This document shows, piece after piece, positions 24,401-35,520 of a stretch of 64,000 nt of DNA (position 1 is the stretch's first letter; each line of letters opens with the position of its first letter). Source of the DNA: Ascarosepion bandense (taxonomy: Eukaryota > Mollusca > Cephalopoda > Sepiida > Sepiidae); the NCBI GenBank assembly GCA_037127315.1, contig JBBBDQ010001122.1, positions 6,968,501 to 7,032,500 on the forward strand, written 5' to 3'. Below the pieces are notes generated by a model. The model saw only the letters and a list, made by a program, of their open reading frames with translations. It was not told the DNA's origin and made no database searches. The translations under genes were made by a program, and so were the position numbers.

Positions 24401-27400
24401 ATACTAACTTTGAACAGATTTCATGAAAATTATGTTTCACCCTTTCCAAGGGTGAACTTAGCATCCTAACTGTGAACAGATTTCATGAAAATTATGTTTC
24501 ACCCTTTCCAAGGGGGGACCGTAGCATACTAACTGTGAACAGATTTCATGAAAATTATGTTTCACACTTTCCAAGGGGGAAACTTAGCATCCTAACTGTG
24601 AACAGAATTCATGAAAATTATGTTTCACCCTTTCCAAGGGGGACCTTAGCATACTAACTGTGAACAGATTTCAGGAAAATTATGTTTCACCCTTTCCAAG
24701 CGGGAACGTTAGCATACTAACTGTGAACAGATTTCATGAAAATTATGTTTCACCCTTTCCACGGGGGAACCTTAGCATACTAACTGTGAACAGATTTCAT
24801 GAAAATTATGTTTCACCCTTTCCAAGGGGGAACTTAGCATACTAACTGTGAACAGATGTCATGAAAATTATGTTTCACACTTTCCAAGGGGGAACCTTAG
24901 CATACTAACTGTGAAATGATTTCATGAAAATTATGTTTCACCCTTTCCAAGGGGGAAACTTAGCATACTACCTGTGAACAGGTTTCATGAAAATTATGTT
25001 TCACCCTTTCCAAGGGGGAACCTTAGCATACTGTGTACAGATTTCATGAAAATTATGTTTCACCCTTGCAAGTGAGCACTTAGTATACTAAATGTGAACA
25101 GATTTCATGAAAATTATGTTTCACCCTTTCCAAGAGGGAACCTTAGCATACTAACTGTGAATAGATGTCATGAAAATTATGTTTCACCCTTTCCAAGGGG
25201 GAAATTTAGCATACTAACTTTGAACAGATTTCATGAAAATTATGTTTCACCCTTTCCAAGGGGGAACTGAGCATACTAACTGTGAACAGATTTCATGAAA
25301 ATTATGTTTCACCCTTTCCAAGCGGGAACATTAGCATACTAACTGTGAACAGATTTCATGAAAATTATATTGCAGCCCTTCCAAGGGGGGGACCTTAGCA
25401 TACTGTGAACAGATTTCATGAAAATTATGTTTCACTTTTTCCAAGTGGGAACTTAGCATACTAAATATGAACAGATTTAATGAAAATCATATTTCAACCT
25501 TTCCAAGTGGGAACATTAGTGTACTAACTGTGAACCCATTTCATGAAAATTATGTTTCACCCTTTCCAAGCGGGAACCTTAACCTACTAACTTTGAACAG
25601 ATTTCATGAAAATTATGTTTCACCCTTTCCAAGGGTGAACTTAGCATACTAACTTTGAACAGATTTCATGAAAATCATGTTTCACCCTTTCCAAGGGGGG
25701 ACCGTAGCATACTAACTGTGAACAGATTTCATGAATATTATGTTTCACACTTTCCAAGGGGGAACCGTAGCATACTAACTGTGAACAGATTTCATGAAAA
25801 TTATGTTTCACCCTTTCCAAGCGGGAAACTTAGCATACGAACTGTAGACAGATTTAATGAAAATCATATTTCAACCTTTCCAAGGGGGTACAATCGCATA
25901 CTAACATTGGACAGATTTCATGAAAATTATGTTTCACCCTTTCCAAGCGGGAACCTTAGCATACTAACTTTGAACAGATTTCAAGAAAATTATGTTTCAC
26001 CCTTTCCAAGGGTGAACTTAGCATACTAACTGTGAACAGATTTCATGAAAATCATGTTTCACCCTTTCCAAGGGGGGACCGTAGCATACTAACTGTGAAC
26101 AAATTTCCTGAAAATTATGTTTCACACTTTTCAAGGGGGAAACTTAGCATCCTAACTGTGAACAGATTTCAGGAAAATTATGTTTCATCCTTTCCAAGCG
26201 GGAACGTTAGCATACTAACTGTGAACAGATTTCATGAAAATTATGTTTCACCCTTTCCACAGGGGAACCTTAGCATACTAACTGTGAACAGATTTCATGA
26301 AAATTATGTTTCACCCTTTCCAAGGGGGAAACTTAGCATACTAACTTTGAACAGATTTCATAAAATATATCTTTCACCCTTTCCAAGGGGGAACTTAGTA
26401 TACTAACTGTGAACAGATTTCATGAAAATTATGTTTCACCCTTTCCAAGGGGGGACCTTAGCATACTAACTGTGAACAGATTTCATGAAAATTATGTTTC
26501 ATTTTTTCCAAGTGGGAACTTAGCATACTAAATATGAACAGATTTAATGAAAATCATATTTCAACCTTTCCAAGGGGGAACATTAGCGTACTAACTGTGA
26601 ACCCATTTCATGAAAATTATGTTTCACCCTTTCCAAGCGGGAACCTTAGCATACTAACTTTGAACAGATTTCATGAAAATTATGTTTCACCCTTTCCAAG
26701 GGTGAACTTAGCATCCTAACTGTGAACAGATTTCATGAAAATTATGTTTCACCCTTTCCAAGGGGGGCCCGTAGCATACTAACTGTGAACAGATTTCATG
26801 AAAATTATGTTTCACACTTTCCAAGGGGGAAACTTAGCATCCTAACTGTGAACAGAATTCATGAAAATTATGTTTCACCCTTTCCAAGGGGGACCTTAGC
26901 ATACTAACTGTGAACAGATTTCATGAAAATTATGTTTCACCCTTTCCAAGCGGGAACGTTAGCATACTAACTGTGAACAGATTTCATGAAAATTATGTTT
27001 CACCCTTTCCACGGGGGAACCTTAGCATACTAACTGTGAACAGATTTCATGAAAATTATGTTTCACCCTTTCCAAGGGGGAACTTAGCATACTAACTGTG
27101 AACAGATGTCATGAAAATTATGTTTCACACTTTCCAAGGGGGAACCTTAGCATACTAACTGTGAAATGATTTCATGAAAATTATGTTTCACCCTTTCCAA
27201 GGGGGAAACTTAGCATACTACCTGTGAACAGGTTTCATGAAAATTATGTTTCACCCTTTCCAAGGGGGAACCTTAGCATACTGTGTACAGATTTCATGAA
27301 AATTATGTTTCACCCTTGCAAGTGAGCACTTAGTATACTAAATGTGAACAGATTTCATGAAAATTATGTTTCACCCTTTCCAAGAGGGAACCTTAGCATA

Positions 27401-30153
27401 CTAACTGTGAATAGATGTCATGAAAATTATGTTTCACCCTTTCCAAGGGGGAAATTTAGCATACTAACTTTGAACAGATTTCATGAAAATTATGTTTCAC
27501 CCTTTCCAAGGGGGAACTGAGCATACTAACTGTGAACAGATTTCATGAAAATTATGTTTCACCCTTTCCAAGCGGGAACATTAGCATACTAACTGTGAAC
27601 AGATTTCATGAAAATTATATTGCAGCCCTTCCAAGGGGGGGACCTTAGCATACTGTGAACAGATTTCATGAAAATTATGTTTCACTTTTTCCAAGTGGGA
27701 ACTTAGCATACTAAATATGAAAAGATTTAATGAAAATCATATTTCAACCTTTCCAAGTGGGAACATTAGTGTAGTAACTGTGAACCCATTTCATGAAAAT
27801 TATGTTTCACCCTTTCCAAGCGGGAACCTTAACCTACTAACTTTGAACAGATTTCATGAAAATTATGTTTCACCCTTTCCAAGGGTGAACTTAGCATACT
27901 AACTTTGAACAGATTTCATGAAAATCATGTTTCACCCTTTCCAAGGGGGGACCGTACCATACTAACTGTGAACAGATTTCATGAATATTATGTTTCACAC
28001 TTTCCAAGGGGGAACCGTAGCATACTAACTGTGAACAGATTTCATGAAAATTATGTTTCACCCTTTCCAAGCGGGAAACTTAGCATACGAACTGTAGACA
28101 GATTTAATGAAAATCATATTTCAACCTTTCCAAGGGGGTACATTAGCATACTAACATTGGACAGATTTCATGAAAATTATGTTTCACCCTTTCCAAGCGG
28201 GAACCTTAGCATACTAACTTTGAACAGATTTCAAGAAAATTATGTTTCACCCTTTCCAAGGGTGAACTTAGCATACTAACTGTGAACAGATTTCATGAAA
28301 ATCATGTTTCACCCTTTCCAAGGGGGGACCGTAGCATACTAACTGTGAACAAATTTCATGAAAATTATGTTTCACACTTTTCAAGGGGGAAACTTAGCAT
28401 CCTATCTGTGAACAGATTTCAGGAAAATTATGTTTCATCCTTTCCAAGCGGGAACGTTAGCATACTAACTGTGAACAGATTTCATGAAAATTATGTTTCA
28501 CCCTTTCCACAGGGGAACCTTAGCATACTAACTGTGAACAGATTTCATGAAAATTATGTTTCACCCTTTCCAAGGGGGAAACTTAGCATACTAACTTTGA
28601 ACAGATTTCATAAAATATATCTTTCACCCTTTCCAAGGGGGAACTTAGTTTACTAACTGTGAACAGATTTCATGAAAATTATGTTTCACCCTTTCCAAGG
28701 GGGGACCTTAGCATACTAACTGTGAACAGATTTTATGAAAATTATGTTTCATTTTTTCCAAGTGGGAACTTAGCATACTAAATATGAACAGATTTAATGA
28801 AAATCATATTTCAACCTTTCCAAGGGGGAACATTAGCGTACTAACTGTGAACCCATTTCATGAAAATTATGTTTCACCCTTTCCAAGCGGGAACCTTAGC
28901 ATACTAACTTTGAACAGATTTCATGAAAATTATGTTTCGCCCTTTCCAAGAGGGAACCTTAGCATCCTAACTGTGAACAGATTTCATGAAAATTATGTTT
29001 CACCCTTTCCAAGGGGGGACCGTAGCATACTAACTGTGAACAGATTTCATGAAAATTATGTTTCACACTTTCCAAGGGGGAAACTTAGCATCCTAACTGT
29101 GAACAGAATTCATGAAAATTATGTTTCACCCTTTCCAAGGGGGACCTTAGCATACTAACTGTGAACAGATTTCAGGAAAATTATGTTTCACCCTTTCCAA
29201 GCGGGAACGTTAGCATACTAACTGTGAACAGATTTCATGAAAATTATGTTTCACCCTTTCCACGGGGGAACCTTAGCATACTAACTGTGAACAGATTTCA
29301 TGAAAATTATGTTTCACCCTTTCCAAGGGGGAACTTAGCATACTAACTGTGAACAGATGTCATGAAAATTATGTTTCACACTTTCCAAGGGGGAACCTTA
29401 GCATACTAACTGTGAAATGATTTCATGAAAATTATGTTTCACCCTTTCCAAGGGGGAAACTTAGCATACTACCTGTGAACAGGTTTCATGAAAATTATGT
29501 TTCACCCTTTCCAAGGGGGAACCTTAGCATACTGTGTACAGATTTCATGAAAATTATGTTTCACCCTTGCAAGTGAGCACTTAGTATACTAAATGTGAAC
29601 AGATTTCATGAAAATTATGTTTCACCCTTTCCAAGAGGGAACCTTAGCATACTAACTGTGAATAGATGTCATGAAAATTATGTTTCACCCTTTCCAAGGG
29701 GGAAATTTAGCATACTAACTTTGAACAGATTTCATGAAAATTATGTTTCACCCTTTCCAAGGGGGAACTGAGCATACTAACTGTGAACAGATTTCATGAA
29801 AATTATGTTTCACCCTTTCCAAGCGGGAACATTAGCATACTAACTGTGAACAGATTTCATGAAAATTATATTGCAGCCCTTCCAAGGGGGGGACCTTAGC
29901 ATACTGTGAACAGATTTCATGAAAATTATGTTTCACTTTTTCCAAGTGGGAACTTAGCATACTAAATATGAAAAGATTTAATGAAAATCATATTTCAACC
30001 TTTCCAAGTGGGAACATTAGTGTAGTAACTGTGAACCCATTTCATGAAAATTATGTTTCACCCTTTCCAAGCGGGAACCTTAACCTACTAACTTTGAACA
30101 GATTTCATGAAAATTATGTTTCACCCTTTCCAAGGGTGAACTTAGCATACTAA
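21406..30153 (+). repeat. Higher-order repeat, about 2.25 kb period, four copies
   Basis: The rare monomer containing 'attgcagcccttccaagg' lies at 22491, 25369, 27619 and 29870: spacings 2878, 2250 and 2251 bp. The last two are exactly 36 monomers. The 2878-bp copy is explained by a 12-monomer (754 bp) internal tandem duplication (23028-23781 against about 23782-24535) and a two-monomer deletion (126 bp near 22900). Other shared markers are the 'ctgtgaacccatttcatg' monomer and the 'gcatactgtgtacag' deletion monomer. Homogenisation here is much stronger than at 11.3-17 kb. Confidence 0.92.
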
Positions 30154-30805
30154 CTTTGAACAGATTTCATGAAAATCATGTTTCACCCTTTCCAAGGGGG
30201 GACCGTAGCATACTAACTGTGAACAGATTTCATGAAAATTATGTTTCACCCTTTCCAAGTGGGAACTTAGCATACTAAATGTGAACAGATTTCATGAAGA
30301 TTATGTTTCACCCTTTGCAAGGGGGAACCTTAGCATACTAACTGTGAACAGATTTCATGAAAATTATGTTTCACCCTTTCCAAGCGGGAACCTTAGCATA
30401 CTAACTGTGAACAGATTTCATGAAAATTATGTTTCGCCCTTTCCAAGAGGGAACCTTAGCATACTAACTCTGAACAGATTTCATGAAAATTATGTTTCAC
30501 CCTTTCCAAGAGGGAACCTTAGCATACTAACTGTGAACAGATTTCATGAAAATTATGTTTCTCCCTTTCCAAGGGGCGACCTTAGCATACTAACTGTGAA
30601 CAGATTACATGAAAATTATGTTTCACCCTTTCCAAGCGGGAACATTAGCATACTAACTGTGACCAGATTTCATGAAAATTATTTTTCACCCTTTCCAAAC
30701 GGGAACCTTAGCATACTAACTGTGAACAGATTTCATGAAAATTTTAATGAAAATCTTTTAAAAAGAAGCATATCTGAAATTCAGTCAACTTCAAATGTAA
30801 ATTGA
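30154..30805 (+). repeat. Right edge of the satellite
   Basis: The last ten or so monomers are again of the ordinary mixed kind, outside the higher-order repeat. The final unit breaks off at about 30745 into 'aatgaaaatcttttaaaaag', and the following 60 bp are unique sequence leading into a LINE fragment. Confidence 0.85.
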
Positions 30806-31425
30806 ACCATTGCAGAAGTAATGGAATTTTAAAATTTTAATACCTTGGAAGTATCCTAACAGAAGACGGAAGTGCAACACAGAGATCCGAAGGCGAATTT
30901 GCGTGGTGAAGGAAGCATTCCAGAAGTTGAGTAAAGTATAAAGAAACAGGACAATTTTGCTAGAACCAAAGAAGAGAGTACTGATTTGTTACGTGATATC
31001 TGTTCTTCAATATGGCTGTGAATGCTGGACAATATCATCAAAGATGAAGGAAAAACTTGAAGGAACTGAAATGTGGTTATACAAAAGAATGTTGCGAATA
31101 TCATGGATCGAGCACGTGATCAATGATGAGGTCTTGGAAATGATGGAAACAAAAAGGAAATTAATACTGAGCATCAGGAAGAGACAGCTGAAGTTCCTGG
31201 GACATGCAATGAGAAAGGAGAGCTTGGAGAACCTGATACTAACAGGCCAGATAAAGGAAAAAAGAGACAGAGGAAAGCAACGGATAACATATTTGAAGGG
31301 CCTAATCAGGTGGATGACAGAACGAGGGTTGCATGGTGTAACAGGAGAAGGTGTGCTAAGATCCACTAGGGATAGGGAGACGTGGAAAGCCATGATCGCC
31401 TACGTCCTGAAGGGACAGGGAACAT
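30806..31425 (+). pseudogene. RTE-like LINE, reverse transcriptase C-terminal part
   Basis: Non-LTR retrotransposon end. A broken leading part reads 'YLGSILTEDGS' near 30840, and the open part 30957-31427 has 'YVISVLQYGCECWTISS', 'EMWLYKRMLRISW', 'RQLKFLGHAMRKESLE', 'LILTGQIKEKRDRGKQR' and a closing 'LIRWMTERGLHG'. These are the usual thumb and C-terminal blocks of RTE/BovB-like or related LINEs; the exact clade is uncertain. The 5' four fifths are missing, typical of truncated insertion. It ends in an (AAG)n tail at 31426, and inverted relatives are at 35053-35520 and 4030-4258. Confidence 0.85.
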
Positions 31426-31480
31426 AGAAGAAGAAGAAGAAGAAGAAGAAGAAGAAGAAGAAGAAGAAGAAGAAGAAGAT
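31426..31480 (+). repeat. (AAG)n tail of the LINE
   Basis: About 18 AAG units directly after the LINE stop. It probably grew from the 3' terminal repeat of the element; the antisense copy ends in 'ttcttcttc' at 35053. Confidence 0.9.
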
Positions 31481-31539
31481 TGATAATAATTTCATTTTTG
31501 GTTAGAACTTCTTCATTAGATGATGCCTCATGTTAAAGA

Positions 31540-31805
31540 TGATGCTTCATCGTGAGTGTCGGGCTCCGGCGCACGTCCGACTCCGGCGTAAGGTCGGCCT
31601 TAGTTTCTACGTCCCCTTCATTACCTACTCGGTGCTGAGGGATGGTCGAGACTGATTGGGTATACACACACGATCCGACCCCGCCAGACATCGCTACAGC
31701 CACCGCGCGAACGAGGTGGACGCCGTCGCACGTTCCACCGCCCACGCTACCGCCCGTATCGCCGCCGCCTACTCTGCGCCCAGTAGCTCCCGCACACTGT
31801 AGCGT
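31540..31805. other. GC- and CpG-rich island
   Basis: The only strongly GC-rich stretch in the window, with many CpG ('ctccggcgcacgtccgactc', 'ccgcgcgaacgaggtggacg'). No ORF that I recognise; the 64-codon proline-rich frame is probably a composition effect. It lies directly upstream of a hAT remnant and may be part of that element. Confidence 0.6.
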
Positions 31806-31849
31806 GTTTAATGACAGAAGCAAAGGAAGCATGTGACTGCGTATTGGAC

Positions 31850-32266
31850 AGCTATTCTTCCCCGAAACACTTAATAGCTGCTATCAAGAAAAGCTTCAAT
31901 AATTTTAAGAATGAGATGTACTGACCACTGAAGTTTATTTCAAGATTAGAAAATACAATGCTTGAAACCAAACTAAAAATACTCTCTTGTAGATCCGATT
32001 TGCATGAATATTGCAAATTAATTGATGAAACTTATAAAAATCCTCTTGGCAATTCCAATGACTACATCAGAGCCAGAACACTGCTTTTCAACACTAAAAA
32101 GAAAACAAAAATTCTAAGGAGCACCATGAATCCTGAAAGACTAAATGCACTTGCAGTATTTTCAATGGAGAAAACTTCACTCAACAGTTATCCATGGACT
32201 AAGGAGAGTATTATTAACATTTTCCCTCAAAGTAAAACAAATAGAATTGGTTTAATTTGTAAATGA
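31850..32266 (+). pseudogene. hAT-type transposase C-terminal fragment (second family)
   Basis: Open from 31958 to 32266 (102 codons). The key block is 'ILRSTMNPERLNALAVFSME', a form of the 'RSTMxQERLxxLALLSIE' motif closing many hAT proteins. Before it lies 'SNDYIRARTLLFNTKKK'. The rest of the transposase is absent, so this is a remnant or a terminal exon-like piece. It differs from the hAT fragment at 9790. Confidence 0.7.
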
Positions 32267-32540
32267 ATGTATCAAACTTGAACTTTAACAATTTATAATT
32301 AAAAAAAAATAATTTTTTCGTTTAGGATTTTATCAGGTTTATGTATAAATTTTCTTTTTATATATTTGTTTCGTTTTACACAATAATAAAACAATGGCTA
32401 AAACTTTTCTGATTTCACGAATTCTAGCTACAAGTCGCCGCTGCTCGTAGGCCTTTTAAAGAGTGAACATCCTTATAAAAAATGATTTAGCTATGTGTGC
32501 AATCTGGTCGGGTTGAGCCGGCTTCCTCCCCGATGGAGGA
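32267..32540. other. AT-rich stretch, nothing recognised
   Basis: Probably the 3' non-coding end of the preceding hAT remnant. No inverted repeat that I can pair. Confidence 0.35.
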
Positions 32541-32544
32541 AGAC

Positions 32545-32873
32545 TCATTGGGATTTGTTTAAGGGCAGGGTCCCAAGTCCTCCAATGTTATTTAACCCAT
32601 AAATGGAGGGAAGAGATGGATTAATACCTTTCCAAAGGGTACCAGCACGTAAGTGAATGCAGGGCTTTCAACTGGATTTCGAACTTGGCTCACCGATTTC
32701 TCTTTCCGAGCCGATATCCACTGCACCACAAACGCACATCCATCAATAAACGCTTACAGCACCTGGTATTCGCAAGCGGTCACCCATCCAAGTACTGACC
32801 AGACTCAACGTTGCTTAACTTCGGTGATCGAACGAGAACCGGTGTATTCAACGTGATATGACCGTAAGCTAAT
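32545..32873 (-). mobile_element. Chimeric 5S rRNA-tRNA SINE, copy 2
   Basis: Minus strand: the 5S head runs from 32873 ('gcttacggtcatatcacgtt', then 'cgatcaccgaagttaagcaa') to about 32755. The tRNA unit with B box 'gagccaagttcgaaatcc' and body follow, with the tail 'ggacttgggaccctgccctt' near 32570. The 5S part is better preserved than in copy 1. Confidence 0.87.
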
Positions 32874-32879
32874 TTAGCT

Positions 32880-33685
32880 ATGGATCGCAGTTTATCCCAT
32901 TGTCCAAGATGATCGTTGACCCTGCAAGGAGATTCATTCACCCTTTGATATTCTTGCATTTAATTATGCTGAACGCTTAAGCAATCTTTCTCATCATAAA
33001 AGACTGATGGGGGAACTGGTTTAATTGCCGGTGACTCGACCACGCAACAGCAGTCGTCCTTTACTGTAGGAGTATGACGTATATTTCAGGGAATGTCGAT
33101 TGGACCAGTAATGACGAGGGAGCGAAGAAATAAATGAAAATGAAGTCATTCTTACAAATAGCAATTCGACTGTTTTTCTTTACCTCCTTGAGGAAAAAAC
33201 CTCTGTGCAGGTTTTAGTTTATTAACAGAGTCTAAGGCCGGTCCAGAACAGTCGCGTAGGGATATCAGAGAATTAACATCCCCCATCACTGCGGCTCCAA
33301 CTCATCCAACTTAGACGTCGACAATTACGCAGACAACTGACAGACATTCAAATTCAAATCGACGTCATATCCGCCTCGATTCAACACGAGATGGAAACGA
33401 TAGACGTAATCAGATATGATCTGTTCTGTGTGAAAACATCCTCATCCATATGGAGAGAAGGATAGGCATCAGAGAAAACCGATTTGATATACCATTCCAA
33501 CAAACCTCCTCGCTTGCTGCCCTCAACATACTGTCACTTTAAGTGTAATTGGGCCAGCAGTACTTTAACAAGAAGCCAAGGTCTTTAAACGACGCGTATC
33601 ATTCCTGTGATTAGCACAGCGGTTAGATTTTTAGAGCGTTGGATAAGTGACGAGATTCATGTGTTGCTAGTATTTGTAGCCAAAT
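32880..33685. other. Unassigned stretch
   Basis: No ORF longer than chance, no repeats, and no element ends recognised. The piece 33300-33420 is free of obvious low complexity ('gtcgacaattacgcagacaa') and could be an old unidentified element. Confidence 0.4.
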
Positions 33686-34045
33686 ACGAAGCGAGGTCTG
33701 ATCAAAAACATTGGGACTTTTGTTATGGTAATGGAGCTAAAGTATGTAGAATAAAGCAACTTGGCCCAAACTGACCTTCAATTCTGTGTTTGGAAGGAAA
33801 GTGTATATAGTGTGGTCGTCTCACCATACCATAGAAGTTCCTTTAGTGATCACGGCTCGTGCAGCGGTTTTTAGCCCAGCAGGACATTCACTAGGTTCGA
33901 GAGCCACCATATTTCCCAAATGTTGGCCTTAAATCCTACTACAAAGGAAAAAGATTTGAAGACGACGAGAAAATTCAAGGGAATGCGACGACGCAGCTAC
34001 TCGCTATCACCACAAAAGAAGTTCCAGGAATGCTTCCATTAATAG
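33686..34045 (+). pseudogene. Mariner-type remnant (terminal repeat plus C-terminal piece)
   Basis: Starts with 'gaggtctgatcaaaaacatt', which looks like a mariner terminal repeat. Later, 33940-34040 reads in one frame 'YYKGKRFEDDEKIQGNAT' and 'AITTKEVPGML', matching the C-terminal 'GKRFxxxEEIxxNAT...IxxxxFQxCF' pattern of mariner transposases. The catalytic core is deleted. Confidence 0.65.
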
Positions 34046-34069
34046 AAACGAAACGGATTCCAGTGTCAT

Positions 34070-34600
34070 ATTTTCCTTTTGAACGGACATGCCTGCCAAT
34101 ACTATCACACGAACGCGGGTGTCCCTCAAAGCTCTATTCTAGGTCACACTCTTTTCCTTATCTACATTAACGATCTCCCCAATATAATAAGATCCCAAGT
34201 AGGCATGTACGCTGACGACACTACGGTTTATTTTCGCCTGACGCTGACAAAGCAAACCTCGCTGCCGAACTTAAAAAGGACCTACAATTAGTGGCGGACT
34301 AGGGTAAGAAATGGCTCATGAATTTTAATGCTTCCAAAATGAAGCTGCTATCTATAAACCGTCACAGACAATAGCTCCTACCCACCATTAGCATGGATCA
34401 GGCTAGTCTTCCTGAAAGTAAAACACTATGCTTCCTCGGGTTAACTAGTGGAATGGTTATATAGAATCCATAGCCAAATCCGCTGCTAAGAAGGTCGGTT
34501 CTGTGTTCAGGGCCAGGGTGTTTTTCCCCATCTGAAACAATCCTGCACATATACAAATCTACCATATATCTCGGAATATCACATCTAGTTTTTATTTTTT
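34070..34600 (+). pseudogene. Jockey-like LINE reverse transcriptase, catalytic part
   Basis: The only window copy that still shows the RT catalytic centre. '[21 protein letters not shown]' (motif B region, usually GVPQGSVLGP) is followed by '[12 protein letters not shown]' with the YADD box (34200-34225). After a frameshift 'KKWLMNFNASKMKLLSINRH' appears, then the start of the C-terminal part ('SLPESKTLCFLG'). It is broken by a stop near 34290, a frameshift and a deletion near 34450, and stops at about 34570. Confidence 0.87.
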
Positions 34601-34754
34601 CTACTGCTCAGTGATTGCTGCTTGTATTTGGTGAAATAGTAATTGCGAATGCAGTCTTTTGGTGTCTAATTGGACTCAGCAGAAATGTGGTGAGTGATAA
34701 CGAAACAGTAAGTAAAATAAGGAGTATATGAAATATCCCTAGACAGTGGAATGA

Positions 34755-34940
34755 GAACAGTCTATCTCATACTCCTTTCTCCGTCCACTCTACTCTCATC
34801 AGTATTCTCATCTTTCTCTTACCCACTTTCTGACATCCTCTGTAACCTGTTACTCTTTCTCATAACTTTTCTCCCATGTAACCCCCTACACAAAAGTGGC
34901 AATAAAATGCCTCGCTTGGGGAGATACGATTTTAAAAAAA
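34755..34940 (+). mobile_element. LINE 3' UTR and tail
   Basis: Pyrimidine-rich UTR ending in 'tgtaaccccctacacaaaag', 'atgcctcgcttggggagata' and A7. It belongs with the LINE at 34070-34600 after a deletion, with an intervening 150 bp (34600-34755) of unrelated sequence. Confidence 0.75.
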
Positions 34941-35052
34941 GGTTAATTTTGACAAGCTCGAAACTCATGGCTCTCATCTTAGGCAATCAGGGTACAAATT
35001 GGTTATAATGTAGTTGTAAATCATTGTTATAAAAAACAAAATGAAAAGTATT

Positions 35053-35520
35053 TCTTCTTCTTTTATGTCCCCTGTCCTTTCAGGACGTAGGCGATCAAGG
35101 CTTTCCACATCTCCCTGTCCCTGGTGGCTCATTGCACGCCTTCTTCAGTTGCATCATGCAACCCTCGTTCCGTCATCCACCTGATTAGGTCCTTCAAATA
35201 TGTTATCCGCTGTTTTAACCTGTCTCTCTTTCCCTCTATCTGGCCTGTTAGTATCAGGTTCTCCAAGCCCTCCTTCCTCATTGCATGTCCCAGGAACTTC
35301 AGTTGTCTCTTCCTGAGGCTCAGTATTAATTTCCTTTTCGTCTCCAACCTTTCCAAAACCTCGTCATCGCTCACATGCTCGGTCCATGATATCCACAGCA
35401 TCCTTCTGCAGAACCACATTTCAGCTGCTTCAAGTTTTTCGTCACTCTTCGAAGATATTGTCCAACATTCAATGCCATATTGGAGAACCGACATCACATA
35501 GCAATATTTGATAGACCTGT
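35053..35520 (-). pseudogene. RTE-like LINE, C-terminal part (antisense copy)
   Basis: Minus strand open from 35497 to 35129 (122 codons): 'VLQYGIECWTISS', 'EMWFCRRMLWISWTEHV', 'RQLKFLGHAMRKEGLE', 'LILTGQIEGKRDR' and 'LIRWMTERGLHD'. It is colinear with 30960-31400 (+), and has the 'gaagaagaaat' tail at 35053-35063. A 5'-truncated insertion. Together with the plus copy 4 kb away it forms an inverted pair. Confidence 0.85.

Larger units (their letters stand above)
11340..30755 (+). repeat. 63-bp satellite array, about 310 monomers
   Basis: Head-to-tail monomers without any inserted sequence over 19.4 kb. Landmarks in each unit are 'TAGCATACTAACTGTG', 'AACAGATTTCATGAAAATTA' and 'TTTCACCCTTTCCAAGGGGG'. 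Each contains a perfect 10-bp palindrome TTTCATGAAA and a small hairpin CCCTT-TCC-AAGGG. Most units are 63 bp; a recurrent one-base loss ('aacttagc' for 'aaccttagc') gives 62. A 63-bp unit is a multiple of three, so stop-free frames of up to 229 codons occur (13572-14261), but the 62-bp units break them. The unit is also six helical turns long. The left third is a mixture of diverged monomers, while the right half is organised in higher-order repeats. Confidence 0.98.

Noticed and set aside
11340..30755. CENP-B box in the satellite
   Set aside because: Units with 'CCAAGCGGGA' match the 3' half (ANNCGGG) but the required TTCG half is absent in every unit I checked.
11340..30755. CRISPR array
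   Set aside because: Regular repeats, but there are no unique spacers; the units are directly adjacent and the genome is eukaryotic.
30957..31427. Host 'craniofacial development protein'-like gene
   Set aside because: Such database names are commonly given to RTE-type LINE ORFs; the blocks are reverse-transcriptase C-terminal and the copy is 5'-truncated with a repeat tail.
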